Below, one piece after another: positions 1 to 5,898 of a DNA stretch of 5,898 nucleotides (within the stretch, counting starts at the first letter, position 1; every line of letters starts with the position of its first letter). This stretch comes from Lachnoclostridium sp. UBA6475. Lineage in GTDB: Bacteria > Bacillota > Clostridia > Lachnospirales > Lachnospiraceae. The stretch is from assembly GCA_002435545.1 (NCBI GenBank), contig DJNB01000244.1:1-5898 (forward strand), in the 5' to 3' direction. A program made the translations under genes and the position numbers. The notes beneath the pieces are model-generated. The model saw only the letters and a program-made list of their open reading frames with translations. It made no database searches and was not told where the DNA came from.

Positions 1-1538
1 AGAAGCAGCGTACTGATATGCGCGCCATCGACATCGGCATCTGTCAAAATGATAATCTTGTCGTAACGCAGTTTTTTGATATCAAAATCGTCTCCGATGC
101 CGCAGCCAAACGATGCGATCATGGATTTAATCTCATTATTTAATAAAATTTTCTCAAGAGGTGCTTTTTCGACATTCAAAATTTTTCCTCTCAATGGAAG
201 CACTGCCTGCGTTCTTCGGTTTCGCGCGGTTTTTACCGTACCACCGGCAGAATCTCCCTCGACAATGTAAATCTCACATTCTTCCACTTTCTTAGATGTA
301 CAGGCGGCAAGTTTACTCTTCGTATCTACATTCATCAGTTCTTTCAATACGGAACGGCGTGCTTTATCACTTGCCGTACGTGCCTTGTAGGATTTTCTTA
401 CATTATCCAGTATACTTTTTAACACTTCTACATTTTTATCAAAATAGCGCTGCACTTCCTGACTGAACACTTCGTCCACTGCCGTCTTGGCATCGGTATT
501 TCCCAATTTATTTTTTGTCTGGCTCTCAAACTGCGGATCCGGGTGTTTGATGGACACGATCGCCACCAGACCATTTCGGATGTCTTTTCCGTCGTAATTT
601 TCTTCGTTATTTTTCAGATAGCCAAGTTCTCTCGCGTACTGATTCATAACGCGGGTAAGTGCCATTTTAAATCCCGTCACAAGCGTACCGCCATCGGTCA
701 CATTGATCCGGTTACAATACGAATTGATCTGCTCGCTGAACGAAGCGGTGTATTGGAACGCCACTTCCACTTCGATATCTCCGCTGGTTCCTTCGACATA
801 AATAACATCTTTGTGCAAAAGCGTCGCATCGCGGTTAATATAACCGACATAACTTTGGATTCCATATTCTTCCAAAAATGTCATCGTTTCTCCGGTATGC
901 TCGTCCTTAAATACGATTTTGAGATTTTTATTCAAATACGCAATTTCTTTTAATTTCTTTTTTATCGTCTCCGGCTTAAACTCAACCGTTTCAAAAATAG
1001 TATCATCCGGATAAAAGGTCACTTTGGTTCCGGTATCGCTTTTGGCACATTTTCCTACAACCGGGAGCAAGCCATTTTCCAGCTTCACAACCGGTTTTCC
1101 GCCATCTTTATATTCATCGCGGTAAATTTTTCCGTCTTTTTTCACTTCCACGATCATGCTCTTTGAAAGGGCATTGACAACCGAAGCTCCGACACCATGC
1201 AGACCTCCGGACACTTTATAGACACTGTTGTTAAATTTTCCTCCGGCATGCAAAATGGTGTAAACTACGCGCACGGTCGGAATTTTCTTTGTCGGATGGA
1301 TATCCACCGGAACGCCTCGTCCATTGTCCTCGATCACGACACCTCCGTCTCTCGTCAAGGTAATTCCCAGCTGTGTACAAAACCCTGCCAGATGCTCATC
1401 AATTCCATTATCCAATATTTCCCATATTAAATGATGCAGTCCCCGCGTTCCGGTACTTCCAATATACATACCCGGCCGCTTTCTGACCGCTTCCAATCCC
1501 TCCAATATGACAATCTGGCTTCCATCGTACTTATCCAT
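1..1538 (-). CDS. parE: Type IIA DNA topoisomerase B subunit (topoisomerase IV ParE or GyrB-like), 3' end cut by window edge
   Basis: The ATPase/Toprim subunit of a type IIA topoisomerase passes or supercoils DNA together with a ParC/GyrA partner in the nucleoid. The window holds 512 residues of a protein usually near 640; the C-terminal end lies beyond position 1. The start ATG (1536-1538) gives MDKYDGSQIVILEGLEAVRK and follows an AAAGG ribosome binding site with 9 nt spacing. GHKL ATPase motifs are seen: E40 and N44 in EILDNGIDE, D71-N72-G73-R74-G75, and GGLHGVG at 111-117. The transducer QTK loop has K342. The Toprim domain shows EGDSAGG at 427-433 and the metal-binding DADVD at 500-504. 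All catalytic residues visible are intact. The gene is not beside recF/dnaN but divergent from a lysA-like gene, and the Toprim neighbourhood reads TVKTARNRRTQAVLP, so I favour topoisomerase IV ParE or a second GyrB paralogue over the oriC gyrB. This choice is inference. A parC/gyrA partner would be expected beyond the left edge. Confidence 0.9.
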   Translation of the reverse strand, partial: MDKYDGSQIVILEGLEAVRKRPGMYIGSTGTRGLHHLIWEILDNGIDEHLAGFCTQLGITLTRDGGVVIEDNGRGVPVDIHPTKKIPTVRVVYTILHAGGKFNNSVYKVSGGLHGVGASVVNALSKSMIVEVKKDGKIYRDEYKDGGKPVVKLENGLLPVVGKCAKSDTGTKVTFYPDDTIFETVEFKPETIKKKLKEIAYLNKNLKIVFKDEHTGETMTFLEEYGIQSYVGYINRDATLLHKDVIYVEGTSGDIEVEVAFQYTASFSEQINSYCNRINVTDGGTLVTGFKMALTRVMNQYARELGYLKNNEENYDGKDIRNGLVAIVSIKHPDPQFESQTKNKLGNTDAKTAVDEVFSQEVQRYFDKNVEVLKSILDNVRKSYKARTASDKARRSVLKELMNVDTKSKLAACTSKKVEECEIYIVEGDSAGGTVKTARNRRTQAVLPLRGKILNVEKAPLEKILLNNEIKSMIASFGCGIGDDFDIKKLRYDKIIILTDADVDGAHISTLL

Positions 1539-1592
1539 CTGCTACATCCTTTCTTGCTTTGATCCTCAATAGTTATACTATTTCAAAATTAC

Positions 1593-1621
1593 ATTATAAT
1601 CGAACAACCGTTTTTTTTCAA
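1593..1621 (-). promoter_or_regulatory. Sigma-A promoter for the topoisomerase B gene
   Basis: Reading the minus strand, TTGAAA (1616-1621) is followed by a 17-nt spacer and a perfect TATAAT (1593-1598). The predicted transcript would begin near 1586 and have a leader of about 48 nt before the ATG at 1538. One mismatch from consensus in the -35 and none in the -10 make this a strong constitutive-type promoter by sequence alone. Confidence 0.75.
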
Positions 1622-1657
1622 GCGTTGGTTTATATTTTTTAGTGCATTATAATTTGC

Positions 1658-1672
1658 CGGAAACGATTTCCG
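1658..1672. promoter_or_regulatory. Perfect inverted repeat between divergent promoters, possible operator
   Basis: CGGAAA-CGA-TTTCCG is a perfect 6-bp inverted repeat with a 3-bp centre. It lies 9 bp upstream of the -35 box of the lysA-like promoter and about 36 bp upstream of the -35 of the topoisomerase promoter. The position fits a regulator binding site for the rightward gene. A hairpin role is unlikely because the site is upstream of both predicted transcription starts. No known regulator motif is recognised, and a short palindrome can occur by chance. Confidence 0.35.
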
Positions 1673-1681
1673 ATTCCTACA

Positions 1682-1710
1682 TTGACAGAAACGCAAAAAA
1701 TTATTATACT
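1682..1710 (+). promoter_or_regulatory. Sigma-A promoter for the lysA-like gene
   Basis: A perfect TTGACA (1682-1687) and TATACT (1705-1710) are separated by exactly 17 nt. Transcription would start near 1717, leaving a leader of only about 33 nt before the ATG at 1750. That is too short for a lysine riboswitch, so any lysine control must act on initiation or elsewhere. Confidence 0.85.
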
Positions 1711-1732
1711 TATTCTTAGTGTCATACATTAT

Positions 1733-1740
1733 AAGGAGGA
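1733..1740 (+). promoter_or_regulatory. Strong ribosome binding site of the lysA-like gene
   Basis: AAGGAGGA matches the anti-Shine-Dalgarno sequence almost fully and is spaced 9 nt from the ATG at 1750, which fixes the start choice. Confidence 0.9.
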
Positions 1741-1749
1741 TTTGTAAAA

Positions 1750-3015
1750 ATGAAGAAACCGATCGTAACATTGGAACAAGTAAAGGAAATCGAAAAAACC
1801 TATCCTACTCCATTCCATATCTATGATGAAAAAGCCATCCGTGAAAATGCCCGAGCATTGAAGGAAGCATTTTGCTGGAACAAAGGCTATCGTGAATATT
1901 TTGCTGTAAAAGCTACCCCAAACCCATTTATTTTGAAAATTTTGCAGGAAGAAGGCTGCGGCGTGGACTGCTCTTCTTTGACAGAGCTTATGCTCTCCGA
2001 AGCAATGGACTTCAAAAAAGATGATATTATGTTTTCATCGAATGTAACACCGATGGAAGAATACAAAAAAGCCAGCGAGCTTGGTGCTTATATCAACCTA
2101 GATGATTTTACACATATTGACTATCTCGCAGAGGGTGTAGGCATTCCGGAGACCATCTGCTGCCGCTACAATCCGGGCGGTGTATTTGAACTTGGTACCG
2201 ATATCATGGACAACCCCGGCGATGCCAAATACGGATTTACCAAAGAACAGCTTATCGAGGGATACAAAAAACTGATGAAACTTGGAGCAAAGCATTTTGG
2301 AATCCATGCTTTTATCGCAAGCAACACCGTGTCCAATGACTATTATCCGACACTTGCCGGCATTCTTTTCGAACTCGCTGTTGAATTGAAAGAAAAGACC
2401 GGAGCAGATATCCAGTTTATCAATCTTTCCGGCGGTGTGGGAATCCCTTACACGCCAGACAAAGCACCAAACGATATCAAAGTGATCGGCGAAGGTGTAC
2501 GCAAACAATTTGAAAAAATCTTAGTTCCTGCCGGACTTGGCGATGTGAAAATTTTCACGGAACTCGGACGTTTCATGCTTGGCCCTTACGGAAATCTCGT
2601 AACCAAATGCATCCATCAGAAACATATCTACAAAGAATATGTAGGACTTAACACTTGTGCCTGCGACCTGATGCGTCCGGCTATTTACGGCGCTTATCAT
2701 CATATCACGGTGCTCGGCAAGGAAAATGAGCCATGCGACCACAAATACGATGTAACCGGTTCTCTTTGTGAAAATAATGATAAATTTGCAGTAGACCGTA
2801 TGCTTCCAAAAGTTGACATCGGTGATTACCTTGTCATCCACGATACAGGCGCTCATGGCTACGCAATGGGTTATAACTACAACGGTAAACTCAAATCTGC
2901 GGAATTGTTATTAAAAGAAGACGGAAGTGTCCGGATGATCCGCCGCGCAGAAACTCCAAAAGATTATTTTGCTACTTTTGATTTCTGTGATATTTTGAAA
3001 AATATGAAATACTAA
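1750..3015 (+). CDS. lysA: Diaminopimelate decarboxylase (fold-type III PLP enzyme)
   Basis: This cytosolic enzyme would convert meso-diaminopimelate to L-lysine and CO2, the last step of lysine synthesis. The 421 residues match the family's usual length of about 415-450. Visible landmarks are the PLP-lysine motif YFAVKATPNP with K54, H186 in GIHAFIASNT, the phosphate-binding glycine loop SGGVGIP (227-233), TELGR (270-274), the substrate-side segment CDLMRPAIYGAYHHI from 305, and the active-site CENND with C340, E341 and D344. DTGAHGYAMGYNYNG follows near 365-379. Several motifs deviate from textbook LysA: HAF for HxH/HFH, ELGR for EPGR, CENND for CESGD, and H369 where GAY usually supplies a tyrosine. 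These look like a coherent subfamily rather than decay. A related alpha-carboxylate decarboxylase, for example of the carboxynorspermidine or ornithine/arginine groups, is the main alternative. The gene appears monocistronic, with its own promoter and ribosome binding site, and is divergent from the topoisomerase gene. Confidence 0.85.
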   Translation: MKKPIVTLEQVKEIEKTYPTPFHIYDEKAIRENARALKEAFCWNKGYREYFAVKATPNPFILKILQEEGCGVDCSSLTELMLSEAMDFKKDDIMFSSNVTPMEEYKKASELGAYINLDDFTHIDYLAEGVGIPETICCRYNPGGVFELGTDIMDNPGDAKYGFTKEQLIEGYKKLMKLGAKHFGIHAFIASNTVSNDYYPTLAGILFELAVELKEKTGADIQFINLSGGVGIPYTPDKAPNDIKVIGEGVRKQFEKILVPAGLGDVKIFTELGRFMLGPYGNLVTKCIHQKHIYKEYVGLNTCACDLMRPAIYGAYHHITVLGKENEPCDHKYDVTGSLCENNDKFAVDRMLPKVDIGDYLVIHDTGAHGYAMGYNYNGKLKSAELLLKEDGSVRMIRRAETPKDYFATFDFCDILKNMKY

Positions 3016-3035
3016 GATAAGTTCTTTTTATAAAC

Positions 3036-3075
3036 AGCCTCACTCGTCACAGCGGGTGGGGCTTAAATAAGCCCC
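3036..3075 (+). promoter_or_regulatory. Two overlapping, mutually exclusive RNA hairpins between lysA-like gene and hicB remnant
   Basis: Hairpin A pairs 3036-3046 with 3053-3063 around a 6-nt loop, an 11-bp stem with two G-U wobbles (3040/3059 and 3044/3055). Hairpin B pairs 3058-3064 with 3069-3075 around a 4-nt loop, a perfect 7-bp stem GGGGCTT/AAGCCCC. They share 3058-3063, so only one can form at a time. On the opposite strand the two wobbles of A become C-A mismatches, so A is meaningful only in rightward RNA. Neither hairpin has a following U-run, so this is not a classical intrinsic terminator. It may protect the lysA mRNA 3' end, act as a weak terminator, or be the leader of the next gene. 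Confidence 0.5.
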
Positions 3076-3097
3076 TGTCATTCCGTTACCATATAAC

Positions 3098-3105
3098 AGG
3101 AGGTG
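3098..3105 (+). promoter_or_regulatory. Strong ribosome binding site of the hicB remnant
   Basis: AGGAGGTG is a full Shine-Dalgarno match with 6 nt to the ATG at 3112. It argues for the ATG and against the in-frame GTG at 3103, which is itself part of the Shine-Dalgarno sequence. Confidence 0.85.
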
Positions 3106-3111
3106 TTAAAT

Positions 3112-3480
3112 ATGTTATCTATATATCCAGCTTGTTTCTACAAGGAAAAAGATGGCTATTCTGTTATCTTTCCTGATTTGAATTACCTTGCAACACAGGG
3201 CGATACTTTAGAAGATGCTATGGAAATGGCTGTTGAATGTCTAGCTGCACATCTTCATTCATGCAAAGCAGACAAAGAAGAAATTCCGGCTCCTTCCAAT
3301 CTAACCGATATAGACCCTGTTGCTGTTTCAAAGCAGGGAATAAACTTTTCACAAAATTTTTTTACCTTTCCACATATACCTTCCGCTTTCCTACCCATAT
3401 ATTGTCGCTATCAAAATCATCATCCCCCTCCGTACACGCAATCTGGATATAATAGTATCGGTTCTTTTTTAAACCATTAA
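3112..3480 (+). pseudogene. HicB-like antitoxin, internally deleted and 3'-truncated remnant
   Basis: HicB antitoxins have an N-terminal partial RNase-H-like fold that blocks the HicA mRNA interferase and a C-terminal DNA-binding domain that represses their operon. Residues 1-73 here are a good HicB-like N-terminal domain: MLSIYPACFYKEKDGYSVIF, then FPDLNYLATQGDT, LEDAMEMAVECLAAHL and a PAPSNLTDIDPVAV end. Immediately afterwards comes KQGINFSQ (74-81), which resembles the C-terminal INFSQ-LQEAL helix of full-length HicB-like proteins of about 135 residues. The roughly 50-60 residues expected between them are missing. After residue 81 the frame leaves the family pattern, and from 3362 to its stop it is antisense to the LRR protein's C-terminal coding sequence, so the tail (NFFTFPHIP onward) is probably not natural. 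No hicA-sized toxin gene lies beside it. It may still make a short N-terminal domain; function is doubtful. Family assignment is from memory of the motif pattern. Confidence 0.65.
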
Positions 3481-4540
3481 TCACTTTGCTATTCCCTGCG
3501 GCTTTCTGGGCATGGATCACCTTAGCTTTTTTCATATTTCTATTCGTTGAATAGCGAACATAAAAACTTCCAAAACGCACTGCCGCACCGCTTTGATCCA
3601 ATGTAACTTTAATCTTTCTTCCGCTAATATTCTGAACTTTATATTTTACCCAAAACGGAGTCAAGGTTACATTCTCAGCCAATGAGGGGCTGAGATCTGT
3701 CCGATAGTAAGGCTGATTTTCTTTCCAGTTGAACCACCCCAAAAATGAATACCCTGCCTTTGAAACATAATCCGGCAGTTTCATATTGCTTCCATACTCA
3801 TATGCAGACGGCAGTTTTTTCAATACCTTTCCTCCCAGCAGATCATATCGTATTTTATATTTTCTGCCGCTTGCTGCTGCCACAGTACCCGCTGCTATCT
3901 TTTTTACTTTTTTCTTATTCACACGCCATGTCTTTTTCCCTTGGCAGTCATCCAGTTCGCAATCTATCGCAGAATTATTTTTAATCTTCTTCAACATTGC
4001 ACAGCCTTTTACCGGCATCTCCCACACAGACATACTGCGCGGTAAAACAAGTTCTTCCAATCGCTCACATTTGAGAAATGCATTTCTGCAAATCCTCTGT
4101 ACTCCATCTGGTATTTCTACATTTGAAAGGTTATAGCAATAAGCAAAACACCTGTTAGGGATTTCAACAATATTTTTTGAAAGACGGATTTCTTTCAAAC
4201 TTTCACAGCCCTCGAATGCCCCCTCCCCTAAATACGTCAGTGTATCCGGCAGTTCTACCGAAGTCACTTCTTCAAATGCAGAATAAAAACACTTCGCTTC
4301 GATCCCTGTAATTCCTTCTTTGACAATAATCTTCTTAACCCCATACCCGACCTCATCTTCTGTACTCTTTTTTATATCCGAAAACTTAACCGTTCCGGTT
4401 CCTTTAATTGTTAATACTCCCTTAGAGGAATAGGTACATTCGATTTCATCCGCTGCACTTACTGTGATGGTATTGCAGCTCAAAAACAAAAAGCATATTA
4501 AAAATAACCAAACAATCTTTCGTTTTTTCCCAACACTCAT
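3362..4540 (-). CDS. Secreted BspA-like leucine-rich-repeat protein with InlB B-repeat and Fn3-like C-terminus
   Basis: This 392-residue protein looks exported. KKRK and a hydrophobic core (9-22) end in VSA at 27-29, a signal peptidase I site; the FLSC at 19-22 is a poor lipobox. A lead-in segment GVLTIKGTGTVKFSD (41-55) is of the kind that precedes BspA repeats. LRR_5-type repeats span about 68-185, with the recurring pattern of I-x-AFxxC-x-x-L-x-x-(V/I)-x-(I/L)-P, for example LGEGAFEGCESLKEIRL and ICRNAFLKCERLEELVLP. Residues 228-298 match an InlB B-repeat (Flg_new/Listeria-Bacteroides type): YKIRYDLLGGKV, then AGYSFLGWF and ending TLTPFWV. Residues 300-392 resemble the Fn3-like domain of clostridial surface proteins (VRYSTNRNMKKAK, YYYIQIACTE). 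There is no LPXTG motif or C-terminal anchor. The start follows AGGAG with 8 nt spacing. It is the last gene of a leftward operon. A surface or adhesive role is inferred from the domains; the ligand is unknown. Confidence 0.85.
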   Translation of the reverse strand: MSVGKKRKIVWLFLICFLFLSCNTITVSAADEIECTYSSKGVLTIKGTGTVKFSDIKKSTEDEVGYGVKKIIVKEGITGIEAKCFYSAFEEVTSVELPDTLTYLGEGAFEGCESLKEIRLSKNIVEIPNRCFAYCYNLSNVEIPDGVQRICRNAFLKCERLEELVLPRSMSVWEMPVKGCAMLKKIKNNSAIDCELDDCQGKKTWRVNKKKVKKIAAGTVAAASGRKYKIRYDLLGGKVLKKLPSAYEYGSNMKLPDYVSKAGYSFLGWFNWKENQPYYRTDLSPSLAENVTLTPFWVKYKVQNISGRKIKVTLDQSGAAVRFGSFYVRYSTNRNMKKAKVIHAQKAAGNSKVINGLKKNRYYYIQIACTEGDDDFDSDNIWVGKRKVYVER

Positions 4541-4796
4541 GTATCCCGCTCCTCTCTATATCTTCATTTCCTAATTCGTCCTCTTTGATCCTATCATAAT
4601 CGTCTTCATCAAAAACTTCATCTTCTACAACTGACATAGGAGCATCTTCTTCCACATCTCCTTCCCAAATACAGTCATCCTCGTTTACTTCCGCATCTCT
4701 TTTTGCTGACGCCCTGCTGCTATTACTCATCGTATTACTGACGCAAATAGCTGCTATCAATATGATTACGAATATTTTTTTCCCTCTTAATCTCAT
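4446..4796 (-). CDS. Small secreted acidic protein of unknown function
   Basis: I do not recognise this 116-residue protein. It has a clear signal peptide: MRLRGKK, a hydrophobic core at 8-19, and an ASA cleavage site at 29-31. The following segment, about 32-85, is extremely acidic, with 24 of 54 residues Asp or Glu (for example EDEVFDEDDYD). This part looks natively disordered. Residues 86-116 are read in a different frame through the first 95 nt of the downstream LRR gene and copy none of its features, so the last 31 residues may be a by-product of the overlap. The ribosome binding site AGGTGG (4801-4806) overlaps the stop codon of the upstream membrane protein, giving tight coupling. It could be a small acidic surface or metal-binding peptide, or the 5' remnant of a larger surface-protein gene that lost its 3' part. 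The signal peptide and ribosome binding site support real expression. Confidence 0.6.
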   Translation of the reverse strand: MRLRGKKIFVIILIAAICVSNTMSNSSRASAKRDAEVNEDDCIWEGDVEEDAPMSVVEDEVFDEDDYDRIKEDELGNEDIERSGIHECWEKTKDCLVIFNMLFVFELQYHHSKCSG

Positions 4797-4800
4797 AAAT

Positions 4801-4809
4801 CCACCTCTA
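4801..4809 (-). promoter_or_regulatory. Ribosome binding site of the acidic protein overlapping the upstream stop codon
   Basis: On the minus strand TAGAGGTGG contains both the TAG stop of the membrane protein (4807-4809) and the AGGTGG ribosome binding site of the acidic protein, 4 nt from its ATG. The arrangement indicates translational coupling and one transcript. Confidence 0.7.
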
Positions 4810-5889
4810 TTCTACACTTGTAGTCTCTTCGTCGCTGCACTGTCTTCCGCTGTATCTTGCCTTTTCGTACAGCGAAACCAATAACGGATTTTCAATCCCA
4901 TATTCTGCTGCCATCTCCCGCGCAGACAGCGTTTTTGAAACTTTCCCTTTGGCTTTCTTTCTTACCGTTTTTACAAACAGACGGCGGATCCGGCTGTTAT
5001 TGTCCTTGCCCCACACGTTCTGCTCTCTCTTTTTCGGTGCCAGGCGCACAAAGACATCTTCGCCTGCTTCTTCCGGTACGATCTGGCTCTCCACCTTTTC
5101 AAATCTCGGCAGACGCATCCTAAGCAGTTTTCGTATCACAAAATAAAGGAGCATCAAAATGGTTATGACAAATGTTACCAGTAAAAGTACCATCACTACC
5201 CGCAGAAAGAATTGCAAAAGAAGTAGTTTTAATTTATTCTCTTCCTTCTTTTCTAATTGTTTCGGAAGTTCTGTCTTTTTTTCTTTTATCCTGACTTTCT
5301 TCGCTTTTCCCTGTGGTTTTTGTTCCTTCTGCTCCACCGTTGTCACCTGTGATGGCAGCTGCTGCATGGACACACCGATGGTAAACATCAGGATCAAAAA
5401 GATTCCAAACGCAAACAATTTCTTACGCAATGCCTTTTTTACATTTTTCTCAAAACGGCGGATCATTTGCCGGGACGCGTCCTGATTGGCGTACAAAAGC
5501 AGATATTTCTGGTTAAAATAGTCCGCATACATTTTTACAATAAACGCCAGCAAAAGCAGGCCAAACCACAAGATCCAGGAAACCATCGTATTGCGCTCAA
5601 TATACCATTCGTTTTCCGGCATCACGATCTCCATGGCGATGGTAAATGCCATGGCTGCCACAAGGAGGATGCCATGACAGGTTTTTTCGCTTTTCTGTGC
5701 TTCTTCTTTGGCACTCTTATGTTTCCATTTATAGGCGATCCAGATCGTGCCGAGCAGTGCGCAGATTCCGAACATCACAAGACCTTTCTTCCCACCGCCG
5801 GAAGCACAGCTGTAGTACACCGCTACATAGGCAGCGACCAGATAATTGTACAAAAATACAAGCACATGATATAAATGTTTTTTGTCCAT
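4807..5889 (-). CDS. Six-helix membrane protein with DUF4129-like C-terminal tail
   Basis: This 360-residue protein has likely transmembrane helices near 6-26, 36-53, 72-90, 102-120, 158-175 and 222-252. A lysine/glutamate-rich charged loop at 183-221 (VEQKEQKPQGKAKK) joins the last two helices and is probably outside the cell. The C-terminal part, about 255-360, is polar. Its stretch NNSRIRRLFVKTVRKKAKGK, then TLSAREMAAEYG, then LVSLYEKARYS matches the pattern of DUF4129 tails (helix, T/S-x-x-E, and a terminal LYExARYS). DUF4129 proteins often accompany MoxR AAA ATPases, DUF58 proteins and transglutaminase-like proteins; their biochemical role is not established. The start ATG at 5887-5889 has GGGAG just upstream at the window edge. 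It is the first gene visible in an operon with the acidic protein and the LRR surface protein. Family assignment rests mainly on the tail and is moderate. Confidence 0.7.
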   Translation of the reverse strand: MDKKHLYHVLVFLYNYLVAAYVAVYYSCASGGGKKGLVMFGICALLGTIWIAYKWKHKSAKEEAQKSEKTCHGILLVAAMAFTIAMEIVMPENEWYIERNTMVSWILWFGLLLLAFIVKMYADYFNQKYLLLYANQDASRQMIRRFEKNVKKALRKKLFAFGIFLILMFTIGVSMQQLPSQVTTVEQKEQKPQGKAKKVRIKEKKTELPKQLEKKEENKLKLLLLQFFLRVVMVLLLVTFVITILMLLYFVIRKLLRMRLPRFEKVESQIVPEEAGEDVFVRLAPKKREQNVWGKDNNSRIRRLFVKTVRKKAKGKVSKTLSAREMAAEYGIENPLLVSLYEKARYSGRQCSDEETTSVE

Positions 5890-5898
5890 CTTTCTCCC

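Noticed and set aside
543..953. Plus-strand open frames inside the topoisomerase gene (also 76-270 and 1197-1430)
   Set aside because: They are antisense to a fully motif-supported GyrB/ParE coding sequence and read as low-quality shadow protein.
1592..1734. Three copies of CATTATAA (1592, 1645, 1727), considered as a spaced repeat element
   Set aside because: They are short AT-rich words with irregular spacing; one is the leftward -10 box, and the others lack a matching -35 box and are likely chance.
1589..1771. 60-residue minus-strand open frame in the divergent intergenic region
   Set aside because: It covers both promoters, the palindrome and the start of lysA, has no ribosome binding site of note and no recognisable protein features.
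2098..2856. Two minus-strand open frames (136 and 111 residues) inside lysA
   Set aside because: They are antisense to conserved active-site segments of the decarboxylase; no start context or family resemblance.
3103..3111. Upstream GTG start for the hicB remnant
   Set aside because: The GTG is part of the Shine-Dalgarno sequence itself; the ATG at 3112 has correct spacing and matches the usual MLSIYPA start.
3339..3364. AT-rich stretch ending in a T-run, considered as a terminator for the leftward or rightward transcript
   Set aside because: There is no GC-rich stem next to the T-run; the possible pairing is A/T only and too weak.
4857..5874. Several plus-strand open frames opposite the DUF4129-like membrane gene
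   Set aside because: They are rich in Phe, Ser and Cys as expected from antisense of Lys/Glu-rich and hydrophobic codons, and have no motifs.

Overview
The window looks like chromosomal DNA from a low-GC Gram-positive bacterium of the class Clostridia, most likely a Lachnospiraceae-type gut organism. This rests on the strong AGGAGG-type ribosome binding sites, near-consensus sigma-A promoters, a diaminopimelate decarboxylase of the HAFIASNT/CENND variety, and a secreted leucine-rich-repeat plus InlB-B-repeat surface protein. The taxonomic placement is inference from protein style, not from a search.

Left part (1-1749): the first 512 residues of a type IIA topoisomerase B subunit (ParE or GyrB-like) run leftward off the window edge. 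Its gene starts at 1538. It is divergent from a lysA-like gene that starts at 1750. The roughly 210 bp between them carry two good, oppositely oriented sigma-A promoters (TTGAAA-N17-TATAAT leftward, TTGACA-N17-TATACT rightward) and a perfect 6-bp inverted repeat just upstream of the rightward -35 box.

Middle part (1750-3480): a complete PLP-dependent diaminopimelate decarboxylase, the last step of lysine biosynthesis, is followed by a leader with two mutually exclusive RNA hairpins. After that comes an orphan HicB-like antitoxin gene with an intact N-terminal domain. It appears to have lost about the middle of the protein, jumps to the C-terminal GINFSQ motif, and then runs into sequence antisense to the next gene. 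I read it as a deletion remnant. No hicA toxin gene is present.

Right part (3362-5889, all leftward): a three-gene cell-envelope operon. First is a six-helix membrane protein with a C-terminal DUF4129-like tail. Next is a small secreted, very acidic protein whose ribosome binding site overlaps the preceding stop codon. Last is a secreted BspA-like LRR / InlB-B-repeat / Fn3-like surface protein whose start lies inside the acidic protein's frame. DUF4129 proteins commonly sit in MoxR-DUF58-transglutaminase operons, so the genes upstream of this window edge may be of that kind. The joint role of the trio is unknown; cell-surface structure or adhesion is a guess.

I see no tRNA, rRNA, CRISPR array, insertion sequence or clear U-tailed terminator. 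Nothing here amounts to a clearly new system. The most unusual items are the broken hicB with its structured leader and the DUF4129 / acidic protein / LRR surface operon.
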